A stretch of 64,000 bases of DNA from Parabacteroides sp. PFB2-10. Lineage in GTDB: Bacteria > Bacteroidota > Bacteroidia > Bacteroidales > Tannerellaceae. Positions 16,280 to 24,694 of this stretch are shown piece by piece. How positions within the stretch are numbered: the stretch's first letter is position 1; each line of letters begins with the position of its first letter. Made by a program: the position numbers and the translations under genes. The notes under the pieces were generated by a model. That model made no database searches and was not told where the DNA came from. It saw only the letters and a list, made by a program, of their open reading frames with translations. The DNA is taken from the NCBI RefSeq assembly GCF_029893085.1, contig NZ_JARXWI010000009.1:62001-126000 (forward strand). Reading direction: 5' to 3'.

Positions 16280-19009
16280 TCAGAATTTATAGGTGTAAGA
16301 AATACTTGGGATAATAGGAATAATACCTACCTTTTTGAATACAGGCACCGATTTATTATGAGGCCCCAGTCCATTGGGATCCTGGCCGGGCGGAAGCCAT
16401 TCCCTGACAGTCTTATGCGCCTTATAGACCATAAAGGGGTTCAGGCGGTTATACACATTGTAGATGCTGATGTTCCATATCCCCAGGTTACCGCTCTTCT
16501 TGGGGCGGTAGACGTTGATCCCCAGATCGAGCCGGTGATAGGCAGGCAACTGGAAATTGTTTCTTCCGGTATAGGCGTCGAGCACCTGCGTGCCGGAACC
16601 CGACTCACCGGGCATCCATCCTTCCGCCACCTCGTAGGAGTTCAATGACAACGTCTGCCGATTACCCGAAGAATAGGTCCAGGCAGCCGATAGATCCACC
16701 TTCTTAGACAATTTATGCATCACGACAATATTGATCTTATGGCGGTTGTCGTATTTGCTGGGGAAGCGTTTGCCTCCGTCTATCTCCTCAAACTTCCGGT
16801 CGGCCCAGGAAAGGGTATATCCAACCCAACCGGTTGTTTTTCCCGTTTGCTTGCGTGCCATAAACTCCACCCCATAGGCACGTCCTTTGCCCGCAGTCAC
16901 CTTCTCTTCCCAGGTTGAGAAGGTAGGCAGGAAGGAGTAGCCGTCGCGGTAGTCCAACAGATTGTTCAGGTTTTTATAATAGCCTTCGATCGAAAAGTCA
17001 TAATTGCTCTTCAGATTATAGTAGAGCCCCAGTGACACCTGATCGCTCACTAACGGCTTGAAATGGCTGGTGACCGGCATCCACGAGTCGGTCGGCAGGT
17101 TGATATAGCTACCACTCAACAGATGCACAAACTGGTTCATGCGGGCGTATGAGGCTTTCATACTTAGATCCCGACGCATCAGCCAGCGTGCCGAGAGGCG
17201 GGGTTCGAGCGAGAAATAGGTTTTGTTTTGCACGGCAAAAGCGCTGGCACGCAAGCCGCCGTTCAGCTTGATGCGGGAGGACAATGTCCAGTCGTCTTCC
17301 ACAAAGGCCGAAGCCTCGTGCGACAGCAACAGGTCGTCGGTAAAGGTGGTATTGATCTGCTCCGACTCCTGCCCAAGGTTGTTCTCCGCCCGGTAACGAT
17401 TGTATTCGGGACGAAAGCGATGCGCCAGATAATCGAGTCCGAAACGAATATGATGCTCCGCCGCCGGCAGGTAGTCGAAAGAGGAACGCAATCCGAAATC
17501 GGTAATCCCGTTCCGGCTCGAGGTCTCGTTATAGGTGTATTCATAATCGTCGGCATCGGGCGTACTGTAGGTATATTCATTGCTACTGCGCAGGGTCGAC
17601 TTATATTGGGTAAACACCCCGGAGACGCGTCCGAACAGTTTGTTGTTGAACACGTAGGTCCACCCCAGTGTCGCCATCAGGTTGCCCCAGGTCAATGAGG
17701 TCTTGTTCTCCAACAGATAGGGAGGATCGTCCTGTTCTCGCTCGCTATTGAACTCCTTCGGGCTCGCCTTCATCACGTCTTTACCGTGATACAAGCTGAA
17801 AAACATACGGCTACGGTCGTTGAAGATATGGTTCAGTTTCATATTGATATCATAGAACGCATAGCGTCCACCCACCTTGGTGCCGTTCTTTTTCTCCATC
17901 TTATTCACAATCGCCACGGCAGGGGCGGTGATCGCATCCAGCCAGGTATGCCGCATAGCCACCATAAACGATGTTTTGTCTTTGATAATCGGTCCTTCCA
18001 GCGATAGATTCGCCGAGATTAACCCCAGCGACGCGCTTCCTTTATACTCCCGCATATTCCCCTCTTTGGTATGCACATCGACCACCGAGGAGAGCCTCCC
18101 GCCATAACGCGCCGGGAAGCCCGCTTTAAAAAAATCCATCCCCCGGATGGCCTCTGTATTAAAAGCGGAGAAGATCCCCCCGACGTGGCTGACCTGATAG
18201 ACCGGGTTGCCGTCGATCAGGAAAAGGTTTTCGTCCAGGTTCCCGCCGCGCACATACATACCGGCAAAGCCTTCCGTTCCGGCTGCTACGCCGGGGGTGA
18301 GCTGGATGGTCTTGATAATGTCCGATTCGCCGAACATCGTCGGCGTGGCCTGTATGGTTTGCTGATTGATCTCCAATTTCCCCATCTGGGTAGTCATCAC
18401 CGGTTGCCGGTCGAGGTCGGAGGCGACAACCACCACCTCTTCCAACACCGCGCTGCCCTCCAGTTCGATGGTCAACAGGGTATCGCGCTCCATAAAGGGG
18501 AATTCGATCACCCGGGGCTTGTAGCCGATGTAGGACACCTGCAAGCGGATATCCCCCGGCTCGAGCGAGAGACTAAAGAAACCGTAGCTATTGGTGGCTG
18601 CTCCTTTCCGGCTTGCTATCTGATAGACGGAGGCGCCGATCAGCGATTCGGAAGAGCCCTTGTCGCGCACAAAACCGCTGACCACCACCTGGCGGGGACG
18701 CTTCTTCAGAATAATACTCTTCCCACGCTGTTGCCACATCAGCGAAAGCGGGGTCAACAGGCGATTCAGGCAGGCATCGATCGGTTCGTTTTCCGCTTTT
18801 ATATTCACCTGCGGCAGGCCATTCAACAGGCTTGCCTCGTACGAGAAATAAAGACCTGTTTGCTTTTCCACCTCCGAGAGGATCTCCTCCAGCGGCTTTT
18901 GGTGCAGGTCGAGCGTAACGGTTGGCAGCGAAGCGGTCGGCTCCTGCGCAAAGAGAGAGGATACGGAACAAATAAATATTCCGCATATAAGTAGATAAAT
19001 TGACTTCAT
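16280..19009 (-). CDS. TonB-dependent receptor with STN and carboxypeptidase-like plug extension
   Basis: 909 residues. Signal peptide (1-21, ending LFAQ), then an STN (secretin/TonB short N-terminal) domain near 30-110 (KPLEEILSEVEKQTGLYFSYE), a CarboxypepD_reg-like beta domain near 115-200 (VSGFVRDKGSSESLIGASV), the TonB plug near 220-330 (GMYVRGGNLDENLFLIDGNPVY) and a 22-strand-type barrel ending in aromatic SISYTYKF. STN-containing receptors can signal to a FecR anti-sigma factor, and fecR lies just upstream (13-bp gap). Outer-membrane importer; substrate unknown. No SusD-like gene; a DUF4249 partner follows instead. Confidence 0.93.
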   Translation of the reverse strand: MKSIYLLICGIFICSVSSLFAQEPTASLPTVTLDLHQKPLEEILSEVEKQTGLYFSYEASLLNGLPQVNIKAENEPIDACLNRLLTPLSLMWQQRGKSIILKKRPRQVVVSGFVRDKGSSESLIGASVYQIASRKGAATNSYGFFSLSLEPGDIRLQVSYIGYKPRVIEFPFMERDTLLTIELEGSAVLEEVVVVASDLDRQPVMTTQMGKLEINQQTIQATPTMFGESDIIKTIQLTPGVAAGTEGFAGMYVRGGNLDENLFLIDGNPVYQVSHVGGIFSAFNTEAIRGMDFFKAGFPARYGGRLSSVVDVHTKEGNMREYKGSASLGLISANLSLEGPIIKDKTSFMVAMRHTWLDAITAPAVAIVNKMEKKNGTKVGGRYAFYDINMKLNHIFNDRSRMFFSLYHGKDVMKASPKEFNSEREQDDPPYLLENKTSLTWGNLMATLGWTYVFNNKLFGRVSGVFTQYKSTLRSSNEYTYSTPDADDYEYTYNETSSRNGITDFGLRSSFDYLPAAEHHIRFGLDYLAHRFRPEYNRYRAENNLGQESEQINTTFTDDLLLSHEASAFVEDDWTLSSRIKLNGGLRASAFAVQNKTYFSLEPRLSARWLMRRDLSMKASYARMNQFVHLLSGSYINLPTDSWMPVTSHFKPLVSDQVSLGLYYNLKSNYDFSIEGYYKNLNNLLDYRDGYSFLPTFSTWEEKVTAGKGRAYGVEFMARKQTGKTTGWVGYTLSWADRKFEEIDGGKRFPSKYDNRHKINIVVMHKLSKKVDLSAAWTYSSGNRQTLSLNSYEVAEGWMPGESGSGTQVLDAYTGRNNFQLPAYHRLDLGINVYRPKKSGNLGIWNISIYNVYNRLNPFMVYKAHKTVREWLPPGQDPNGLGPHNKSVPVFKKVGIIPIIPSISYTYKF

Positions 19010-19022
19010 CGTTATGTTTTAA

Positions 19023-19844
19023 TTATGGTAGAGGGTGTATAGTCAGATTGATTTCCAATGTTTCATTTATAATGGCTATGACTTCAGGCAAAGGCTGATG
19101 GTCGAAATAGGCAGTCAGCTTCAGTTGCGCCGCCTCGTCGGGCAATACAATTGCAGCCTGATAAGCCTCGTTGATATCCCGCACTACCTCCTCCATCGGC
19201 GTTTGACGGAAGCGCAGTTCGCGTGTCTTCCAGGCCAATTGGTTAGGCGAGGCCGGTTCTTCCTCCCGCCAGATGCCTTCGCCATCGTGATAGGTCGCTT
19301 TCATGCCTGCCGTCAGGATCTCTTTCTCCCGGTCAGCTTCGAAAGCAACCCGTCCGGTGTTGACATAGAGATCGGTGGCTGTCTCCTTCTCTTCCAACTG
19401 GAAGGAGGTACCCAGTACGGTGGTTGTTGTCCGGCTGGTATGGACAGAGAAAGGGCGCTCCCCATCGGGCTGCACTTCATAGAAGGCCTTGCCACTCATC
19501 ATCACCTGACGCCTCTCCTTTCCATATTGTTTGCGGTCGTAACGGATCTCACTGTTGGCCGCCAAAGTCACCATCGAACTATCGGGCAGCCACACCTGTT
19601 TCACCTCATCCACACCGGCGGCAATCGCCACCCATTCCTCTCCGGTTCGCTCCATCCAGTAACGCCCGCCAATGCCTATTAACAACAGTAACACCGCCGC
19701 GGCGCCCACCCAATACTTGCGCATCAGCGCCACACGGCGTATGCCCTGTTCACGGCTGAACCGCCCCCAGGCCGCCTCCGCGTCAAGCGATTTCTCCCGG
19801 TAACGCCGGGTGACAAAGCGTATTTTTTTATCTTGATCGTTCAT
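19023..19844 (-). CDS. FecR-family anti-sigma factor
   Basis: 273 residues: a cytoplasmic N-terminal segment (1-42), one membrane helix (YWVGAAAVLLLLIGIGGRYW, about 44-64), the FecR beta domain (WLPDSSMVTLAANSEIRYDRK..., about 85-190) and a C-terminal STN-like/DUF4974 domain (TPMEEVVRDINEAYQ...). Such proteins pass a signal from an STN-domain receptor to an ECF sigma factor. The receptor follows directly, but no sigma gene is adjacent, which is unusual; the two ECF genes in the window are at 53.0-53.5 and 61.1-61.6 kb. Confidence 0.92.
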   Translation of the reverse strand: MNDQDKKIRFVTRRYREKSLDAEAAWGRFSREQGIRRVALMRKYWVGAAAVLLLLIGIGGRYWMERTGEEWVAIAAGVDEVKQVWLPDSSMVTLAANSEIRYDRKQYGKERRQVMMSGKAFYEVQPDGERPFSVHTSRTTTTVLGTSFQLEEKETATDLYVNTGRVAFEADREKEILTAGMKATYHDGEGIWREEEPASPNQLAWKTRELRFRQTPMEEVVRDINEAYQAAIVLPDEAAQLKLTAYFDHQPLPEVIAIINETLEINLTIHPLP

Positions 19845-19886
19845 TTTTTTGTTAGTTGCTTTTAAATATAAGAAGTAAAGGTTTTA

Positions 19887-20732
19887 CTATTTCAAGCGAA
19901 ACTTATACCCAACAGAAAGGGCTAGTGTCTGATAGTGGAGTCCGAAACTGTCATAGGTAGATTCTTTCCCAAAGTCCAGATCGTATCCGGCGGTAATGAC
20001 CATCTTATGGTATTCAATCCCTACCTGCGCGGACAATCCCCAGGTTATTTTCCGGATATGACTATTGGAGTAAGGATTCACCGTATTGCCCATGCCATAA
20101 TAATTGCCATACACATCGTAGGGATAGAGCCAGGGGTCTGTGGTAGAACCGTCGCCATAGCTTCCATGACTCATATTATACGGCACCTCATCGTCGCTGA
20201 ATCCCAGACGTGTTCCTTTGAGAGAGCCGCTGCTGCCTACCTCGAAGCCGACAGAACCTCCCACAGCGGCAAACATATTCACCTCGTCGGCCACGCGCCA
20301 TGTAAAGCGTGCCATCAAAGGCACCTGCAACAGATGCCGGGTGGAGTTGCTATCGTCGACAATAAAGCTTTTTTCACCTACTATGGTCTTTTCACCCGCC
20401 CCTTCATAATCGTCAACAAAATAGCCATAATTGCAGAAGAACATACGTGAGGAGCGACTCTGTGAGGTATAATAGAGCCCCGACTGCAAAGCGAACTTCT
20501 CCGATTTCGGGTGAAACATCACGCCTACACCTACCTTAGGCGCCGCCCGCCAACTATCATCGCCGTAAGCGGTACGGTTTCGATAATCAGCACTATATCC
20601 CTTATACGGATTATACTCATGCTTTACCGCACTCATCCCTACCTCGGGCATCACATACAACTTCTGGGCTTCCACCGACATAAAACCGGCCATCAACCAC
20701 ACAAATAACAATACTTTTTTCATCTTTTTCAT
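19887..20732 (-). CDS. Outer-membrane beta-barrel protein
   Basis: 281 residues with signal peptide MKKMKKVLLFVWLMAGFMSVEAQ and an OmpA/PorT-like barrel: alternating aromatic strands (LYVMPEVGMSAV, FALQSGLYYTSQS, LLQVPLMARFTWRV, KMVITAGYDLDFG) and a terminal strand LALSVGYKFRLK ending in a basic residue. The strand MARFTWRVADEVNMFAAVGGSVGF resembles outer_membrane beta-barrel (PF13568-type) proteins. Start at 20730-20732; another ATG nine bases later is equally possible. It lies 42 bp upstream of fecR on the same strand with no obvious promoter between, so it may be the first gene of the receptor operon. Confidence 0.8.
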   Translation of the reverse strand: MKKMKKVLLFVWLMAGFMSVEAQKLYVMPEVGMSAVKHEYNPYKGYSADYRNRTAYGDDSWRAAPKVGVGVMFHPKSEKFALQSGLYYTSQSRSSRMFFCNYGYFVDDYEGAGEKTIVGEKSFIVDDSNSTRHLLQVPLMARFTWRVADEVNMFAAVGGSVGFEVGSSGSLKGTRLGFSDDEVPYNMSHGSYGDGSTTDPWLYPYDVYGNYYGMGNTVNPYSNSHIRKITWGLSAQVGIEYHKMVITAGYDLDFGKESTYDSFGLHYQTLALSVGYKFRLK

Positions 20733-20932
20733 CTTTATGCATTTCACATTTACCCCTAAGACAAGGGAAAGAGGAAAAACCCCTATTGGGGAAGCAAGAA
20801 AAAAATATATTTTTGATGGATTGGGGGCAAAAGCCGCCATAGCGGCAATCTGCGGCCACATATCTTCAATTTTACTCTATCTGAATTTCCTATCTCCTTC
20901 ACATCTTACATTACCCTAATGCTACCCACAAA

Positions 20933-20964
20933 AAAAAGGCATCCCCCTTAGGGAATGCCTTTTT
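20933..20964 (-). terminator. Rho-independent terminator behind the GH127 gene
   Basis: Hairpin with stem AAAAAGGCAT / ATGCCTTTTT reinforced by an inner CCC/GGG, flanked by A-runs on one side and T-runs on the other, so it can work in both directions. It lies 42 bp past the minus-strand stop at 21006. Confidence 0.8.
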
Positions 20965-21005
20965 ACATTGAACTATCTATCGCTTATCGGAAGCTTTTTA
21001 TTTAT

Positions 21006-24000
21006 TTACTTAAGCGCTTCTCGTAGCTTTTCAACGGCGTTTTGTATCATATCATGCGTACCGCTTCCGTCGTTCACATACGCTGTCACCATCTCTGCAT
21101 AAGCAATCGCATCGGCTATTTCCGGGGTCACCTCGGAAGGAATCACCCGACCGGCTTGCCGGAGCAGGGTAGACAACGGATAGAGATCTTCGGGTTCGGG
21201 CAGGTTGCCGGGACGCATGGTGTTGATCGCTGCATTCAGGGAGGAGGTAGCCAGATTGACCTCATTCTGATTGTAGTTTTTATCTTCGTTCTGATAGATA
21301 TTTTCTGCTCGTTGAAGCTGCTGCATCAAGCGACGGTAAGCCTGCGGCGCCCACGGGGAGTATTCCGGCACCTTAACAGTCAATGCGTTCCAGGCTTCCT
21401 GTGCTGCTTTTCTTTCTGCGGCCAGATCCAATACTGTTTTCAAAGCACTCTTATCTATGCTATTGGCCAACACCAGGTCGCCCATGGCTTTGCGCAAGGT
21501 TTGTATCTGCCTATCAACCAGCAGCTGCGATTCGCCTGTTGCATTCACCTCTTTCGCCGATGCTATGGCCATCTGAAGAGCAGCATACTTATCCCAGGTG
21601 TAATCGGCAGAAGATTTTGATTCTGCCTCTTTCAATACGGCGACAAGCGCTGTTTTATCTAATTTGGCAGATGCCAGTCCATTCATAGCCTGGTCGATAG
21701 CCGCAATCTGAGCGGTAATCTCTCCCTGAGACACCTCCTTGGCACGTTGCAGTTTTTCGCCCGATGCGATGGCAGTTTTCAGCGCCTTATAGGATTTTTT
21801 GGTGTAGTTCTTCGATTGGAAAACAGCGGCATCCTGCAATTTAGCAGCCAACAGGCTTCTAAACTCGCCAATCATATCGCCTACGAGATTTATACGGAAG
21901 TAGTGCGTCGAATTCTCGTCTTTGAAATAATCGGGTTCAAAGGTCTTTCCGCCCTGAGTCAGGGTATAGAGATTGCCTTTCGATCCGGCCGAACCGCCGC
22001 TGGGGCCGTTGGCAATGATACTCTCCAGATAGGAGTCGATCGTGAGGGTGGCATCATTCCATTCGTTCACACCGGTAGCCGTCATGGCCAACGGGCCATA
22101 CATCAGCGTACCAGCCCACATCGGATCGAACTGAATATCGGGTTGGTTGCGCCCTACGGTCGCCGTTTCCATCTTGTCTGGGCCGTAGTCGATATGTTTG
22201 CTGAACGGCATAATGATCTCTACCACATCGGCTGTTGTCCAGTCACGCGCGGGAATCGAAACGTAGGAGCTCGGTTGATAGCTGGTAGCAATGGAAACGC
22301 CATTGAGCTTCACATCAAAGCCTTCCGTTGCCCAATAAGGCACGCGCAGTTTCATTTCAAAGTTGGCTTTGCCTTCAGTCAGGCGGATTTTTGAATTCTC
22401 TGCCGGCCACAAGCAATCTTGTTGAAGAGTCACCCCTTTCTCATCCCAACGAAGCGAGGTAGGCATATACAACGCCACCCAAAGGGTATTCCCGCCGGTA
22501 AAATAGGTCGCTTCCTGATACTTCACATGATTCTCGGAACCTGTGCCACCACAACAAGAGGATTGCGGTGTACGGTTGCCCCATGGTTTCGAAGCGTTAA
22601 GCCCTATGGCATACTGATAGGTGGTCATATAATGCGAATGATGCAGGGAACCAACCAACTGATTGTACAATATACGCTCGTAATAGTCCATATATTTGGC
22701 ATCATCCGGGTTGAAACAGTTCAGGTCTTTCGTCAGTTTCGCCAGGTTATAGGCGCAACAGGTCTCATTCAGCGTAGGCGCACCGTTGGTAGCCATACTC
22801 AGAATCTGCGTATAAGGCTGACGAAACATCTCACCATTGCCCACACCACCGGCAGAATAACGGTAGCGTCCCTGTATCATTTCCCAGAAATTCTGTGACA
22901 GGTTGTAGTAATAGGCTTCATTATTACCCCGGAAACTGCGGAGCGCACTGATGATCTTCGGGATATGTTGGTTGGCATGGCGCGTGCGGACATCATCTAC
23001 ATTGCGAGCCAGTGGCTCATAGAAGGCCGGACTATCAAAGAAAGTCGATGCTTCAAGCAGGCGAGCTTTCTCCTGCGGATCGCTTACCATTTCGGAAAGA
23101 CGTGCCAGTGACTCACCGGTTCCGCCATCTTCTCCGGCGATATACATATTCCACATTTCATAGCGATTGCCCGGGTTAGCCCGACGCTCTTCCTGTGTTC
23201 CGTCGGTTTTTACGTAGGTGCGGTAATGCAAGCGGTTCCAGATCCACAAGCCCATGTCTTTTGCTATCAACAAGGCTTTGGCAGCCACCTGCTGATCATC
23301 CACGTAGGTAGCGATATCAATCAGGCCTGCCAGCTGTTTATGGATGGAGTAATAAGGCGCCCACACCCAGTTTTCATTGTTATAAGCACGATACATCTCG
23401 ATCAAGGCAGCATGGTGTGCCGGAATAGCATTGAGATAGCCATAACCATACTTCGCCCATTCCTTCTTATGCTCATCGAAGTCCTTCCAGGTACCCTTCA
23501 TTTCACGCAATTCGGCTTCCGGTGCGAAGTCACGGGCTTCCCAGTAACGGCCTAATTCCTCATTCCAGACAAATGTTTTCTCCTGACATGCACGCAATTC
23601 GTTGACCATACGGGTCATATTCTCACGCAGTATCTTCTTATGTTCCGGATTCGTTGCGCTGGCAAAAGCCAATGCCAGGGAAGACATATAGTGGCCTGAT
23701 CCATGTCCTTTCAACTTGGTGGTAGGCGAATCCCATCCGTTAGACTTGGGATATCCCTCAGTAGGCATACCATAGGTGTCGCGGTAATTATAGAGTTGTT
23801 GGGCAACATCCCAACTTATGATTTCATGGATAGCCAGTTCTCTGTTGGAGGTCAACCGATTGTCGCCCAGAATAGTCACCCTGTTCAATGGAACCGCCTC
23901 GGCTATAGGCCGGTTCGACGGAGTAATATACGCCTGGGATACCACCTTTACTTGGGCGGTGATCGGGAAACCGTTCACCGTCGTATTGTCACCGATGATA

Positions 24001-24323
24001 AAGCCTTCGATGGTATATTCACGTCCAACAGGGTGAGTCGCCGGATTGGCCTGATCTTCCTCCACAGTACGGGAGGCATTCGACCATTTTGTCTGGCGAT
24101 ATTCCGACTTACCGTCCGAATAGGTCACCCAGACCTGATAGGGCAAGCGGGGAGTCGTTCCTACCGGCGATTCAACCCGGATAGTCTCAACCTTAGCGAT
24201 CGATCGGACATCCGCCAAAGAGCGTTTTTCTGTAAGGGATGCATCTGTTGCTTCGGAGCATAGTGGTGCAAATAGCAACAAACAGGCCATGGCAGGCATA
24301 ACAAAATTCTGTTTTTTCATCAT
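21006..24323 (-). CDS. GH127/GH146-type beta-L-arabinofuranosidase with Ig-like and FIVAR modules
   Basis: 1,105 residues, secreted (signal about 1-27, ending SEATDA). Order: a bacterial Ig-like domain near 45-115 (YQVWVTYSDGKSEYRQTKW), the glyco_hydro_127 (DUF1680) catalytic domain near 135-790, and a C-terminal region with two or three FIVAR-like three-helix repeats (about 820-1040). The catalytic zinc-cysteine cluster known from HypBA1 is present: E520-T-C522 and the pair C590-C591 in SCCGGTG. The family removes beta-L-arabinofuranose, for example from plant hydroxyproline-rich glycoproteins or pectin. The frame is open to a GTG two codons earlier; the ATG at 24321-24323 starts a better signal peptide. 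It diverges from a large unknown secreted protein. Confidence 0.88.
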   Translation of the reverse strand: MMKKQNFVMPAMACLLLFAPLCSEATDASLTEKRSLADVRSIAKVETIRVESPVGTTPRLPYQVWVTYSDGKSEYRQTKWSNASRTVEEDQANPATHPVGREYTIEGFIIGDNTTVNGFPITAQVKVVSQAYITPSNRPIAEAVPLNRVTILGDNRLTSNRELAIHEIISWDVAQQLYNYRDTYGMPTEGYPKSNGWDSPTTKLKGHGSGHYMSSLALAFASATNPEHKKILRENMTRMVNELRACQEKTFVWNEELGRYWEARDFAPEAELREMKGTWKDFDEHKKEWAKYGYGYLNAIPAHHAALIEMYRAYNNENWVWAPYYSIHKQLAGLIDIATYVDDQQVAAKALLIAKDMGLWIWNRLHYRTYVKTDGTQEERRANPGNRYEMWNMYIAGEDGGTGESLARLSEMVSDPQEKARLLEASTFFDSPAFYEPLARNVDDVRTRHANQHIPKIISALRSFRGNNEAYYYNLSQNFWEMIQGRYRYSAGGVGNGEMFRQPYTQILSMATNGAPTLNETCCAYNLAKLTKDLNCFNPDDAKYMDYYERILYNQLVGSLHHSHYMTTYQYAIGLNASKPWGNRTPQSSCCGGTGSENHVKYQEATYFTGGNTLWVALYMPTSLRWDEKGVTLQQDCLWPAENSKIRLTEGKANFEMKLRVPYWATEGFDVKLNGVSIATSYQPSSYVSIPARDWTTADVVEIIMPFSKHIDYGPDKMETATVGRNQPDIQFDPMWAGTLMYGPLAMTATGVNEWNDATLTIDSYLESIIANGPSGGSAGSKGNLYTLTQGGKTFEPDYFKDENSTHYFRINLVGDMIGEFRSLLAAKLQDAAVFQSKNYTKKSYKALKTAIASGEKLQRAKEVSQGEITAQIAAIDQAMNGLASAKLDKTALVAVLKEAESKSSADYTWDKYAALQMAIASAKEVNATGESQLLVDRQIQTLRKAMGDLVLANSIDKSALKTVLDLAAERKAAQEAWNALTVKVPEYSPWAPQAYRRLMQQLQRAENIYQNEDKNYNQNEVNLATSSLNAAINTMRPGNLPEPEDLYPLSTLLRQAGRVIPSEVTPEIADAIAYAEMVTAYVNDGSGTHDMIQNAVEKLREALK

Positions 24324-24694
24324 TGTCACAATTTATGTTTTGTTTCATTTATCTTGAGAGTTCTCTGCTTACACTTTCGATATGAGGGATCATGAGTTAG
24401 TGGCACGTGGCTTCATAACCAATTAAATGCAAATTAAACCTACTTTACATTGTTTAAGTATAAGAATAATCTAATTTCATATCAAAAACATCCAAAGAAC
24501 TATCCTTCCAGCCAAAAGCGCTAACTATTTGAAATAAAATATTATACGATGGTTTTTATAAAAAATATAGATTGTTTTTTCATTGTTTTAGTCTATTTTC
24601 CCTGTATCTCCCCCCTTTTCGTCCGACACTTAATTTTGTACCTTGTCGTCCTAAAACGTGCGAAACACAATCACATCACCACAATATCGGATTA
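24324..24694. other. Divergent promoter region between GH127 and the HEGGH protein
   Basis: 371 bp, AT-rich, no gene. A TAnnTTTG box lies at 24631-24638 for the plus gene; none was clear for the minus gene. A 12-bp AT palindrome TTTTTATAAAAA is near 24553. The TGGCACG at 24401-24407 lacks the second half of a sigma-54 promoter. Confidence 0.6.
24631..24638 (+). promoter_or_regulatory. Bacteroidetes -7 box for the HEGGH protein gene
   Basis: TAATTTTG matches TAnnTTTG and lies 57 bp upstream of the ATG at 24695. Confidence 0.5.

Noticed and set aside
18071-18994. 307-residue open frame antisense to the TonB-dependent receptor
   Set aside because: No recognisable protein features; antisense to a clear receptor with signal peptide, STN and plug domains.
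24401-24417. TGGCACG resembling a sigma-54 -24 box before the HEGGH protein gene
   Set aside because: The -12 half reads TTCATA without the required GC, and the distance to the gene is nearly 280 bp. A TAnnTTTG box lies closer.
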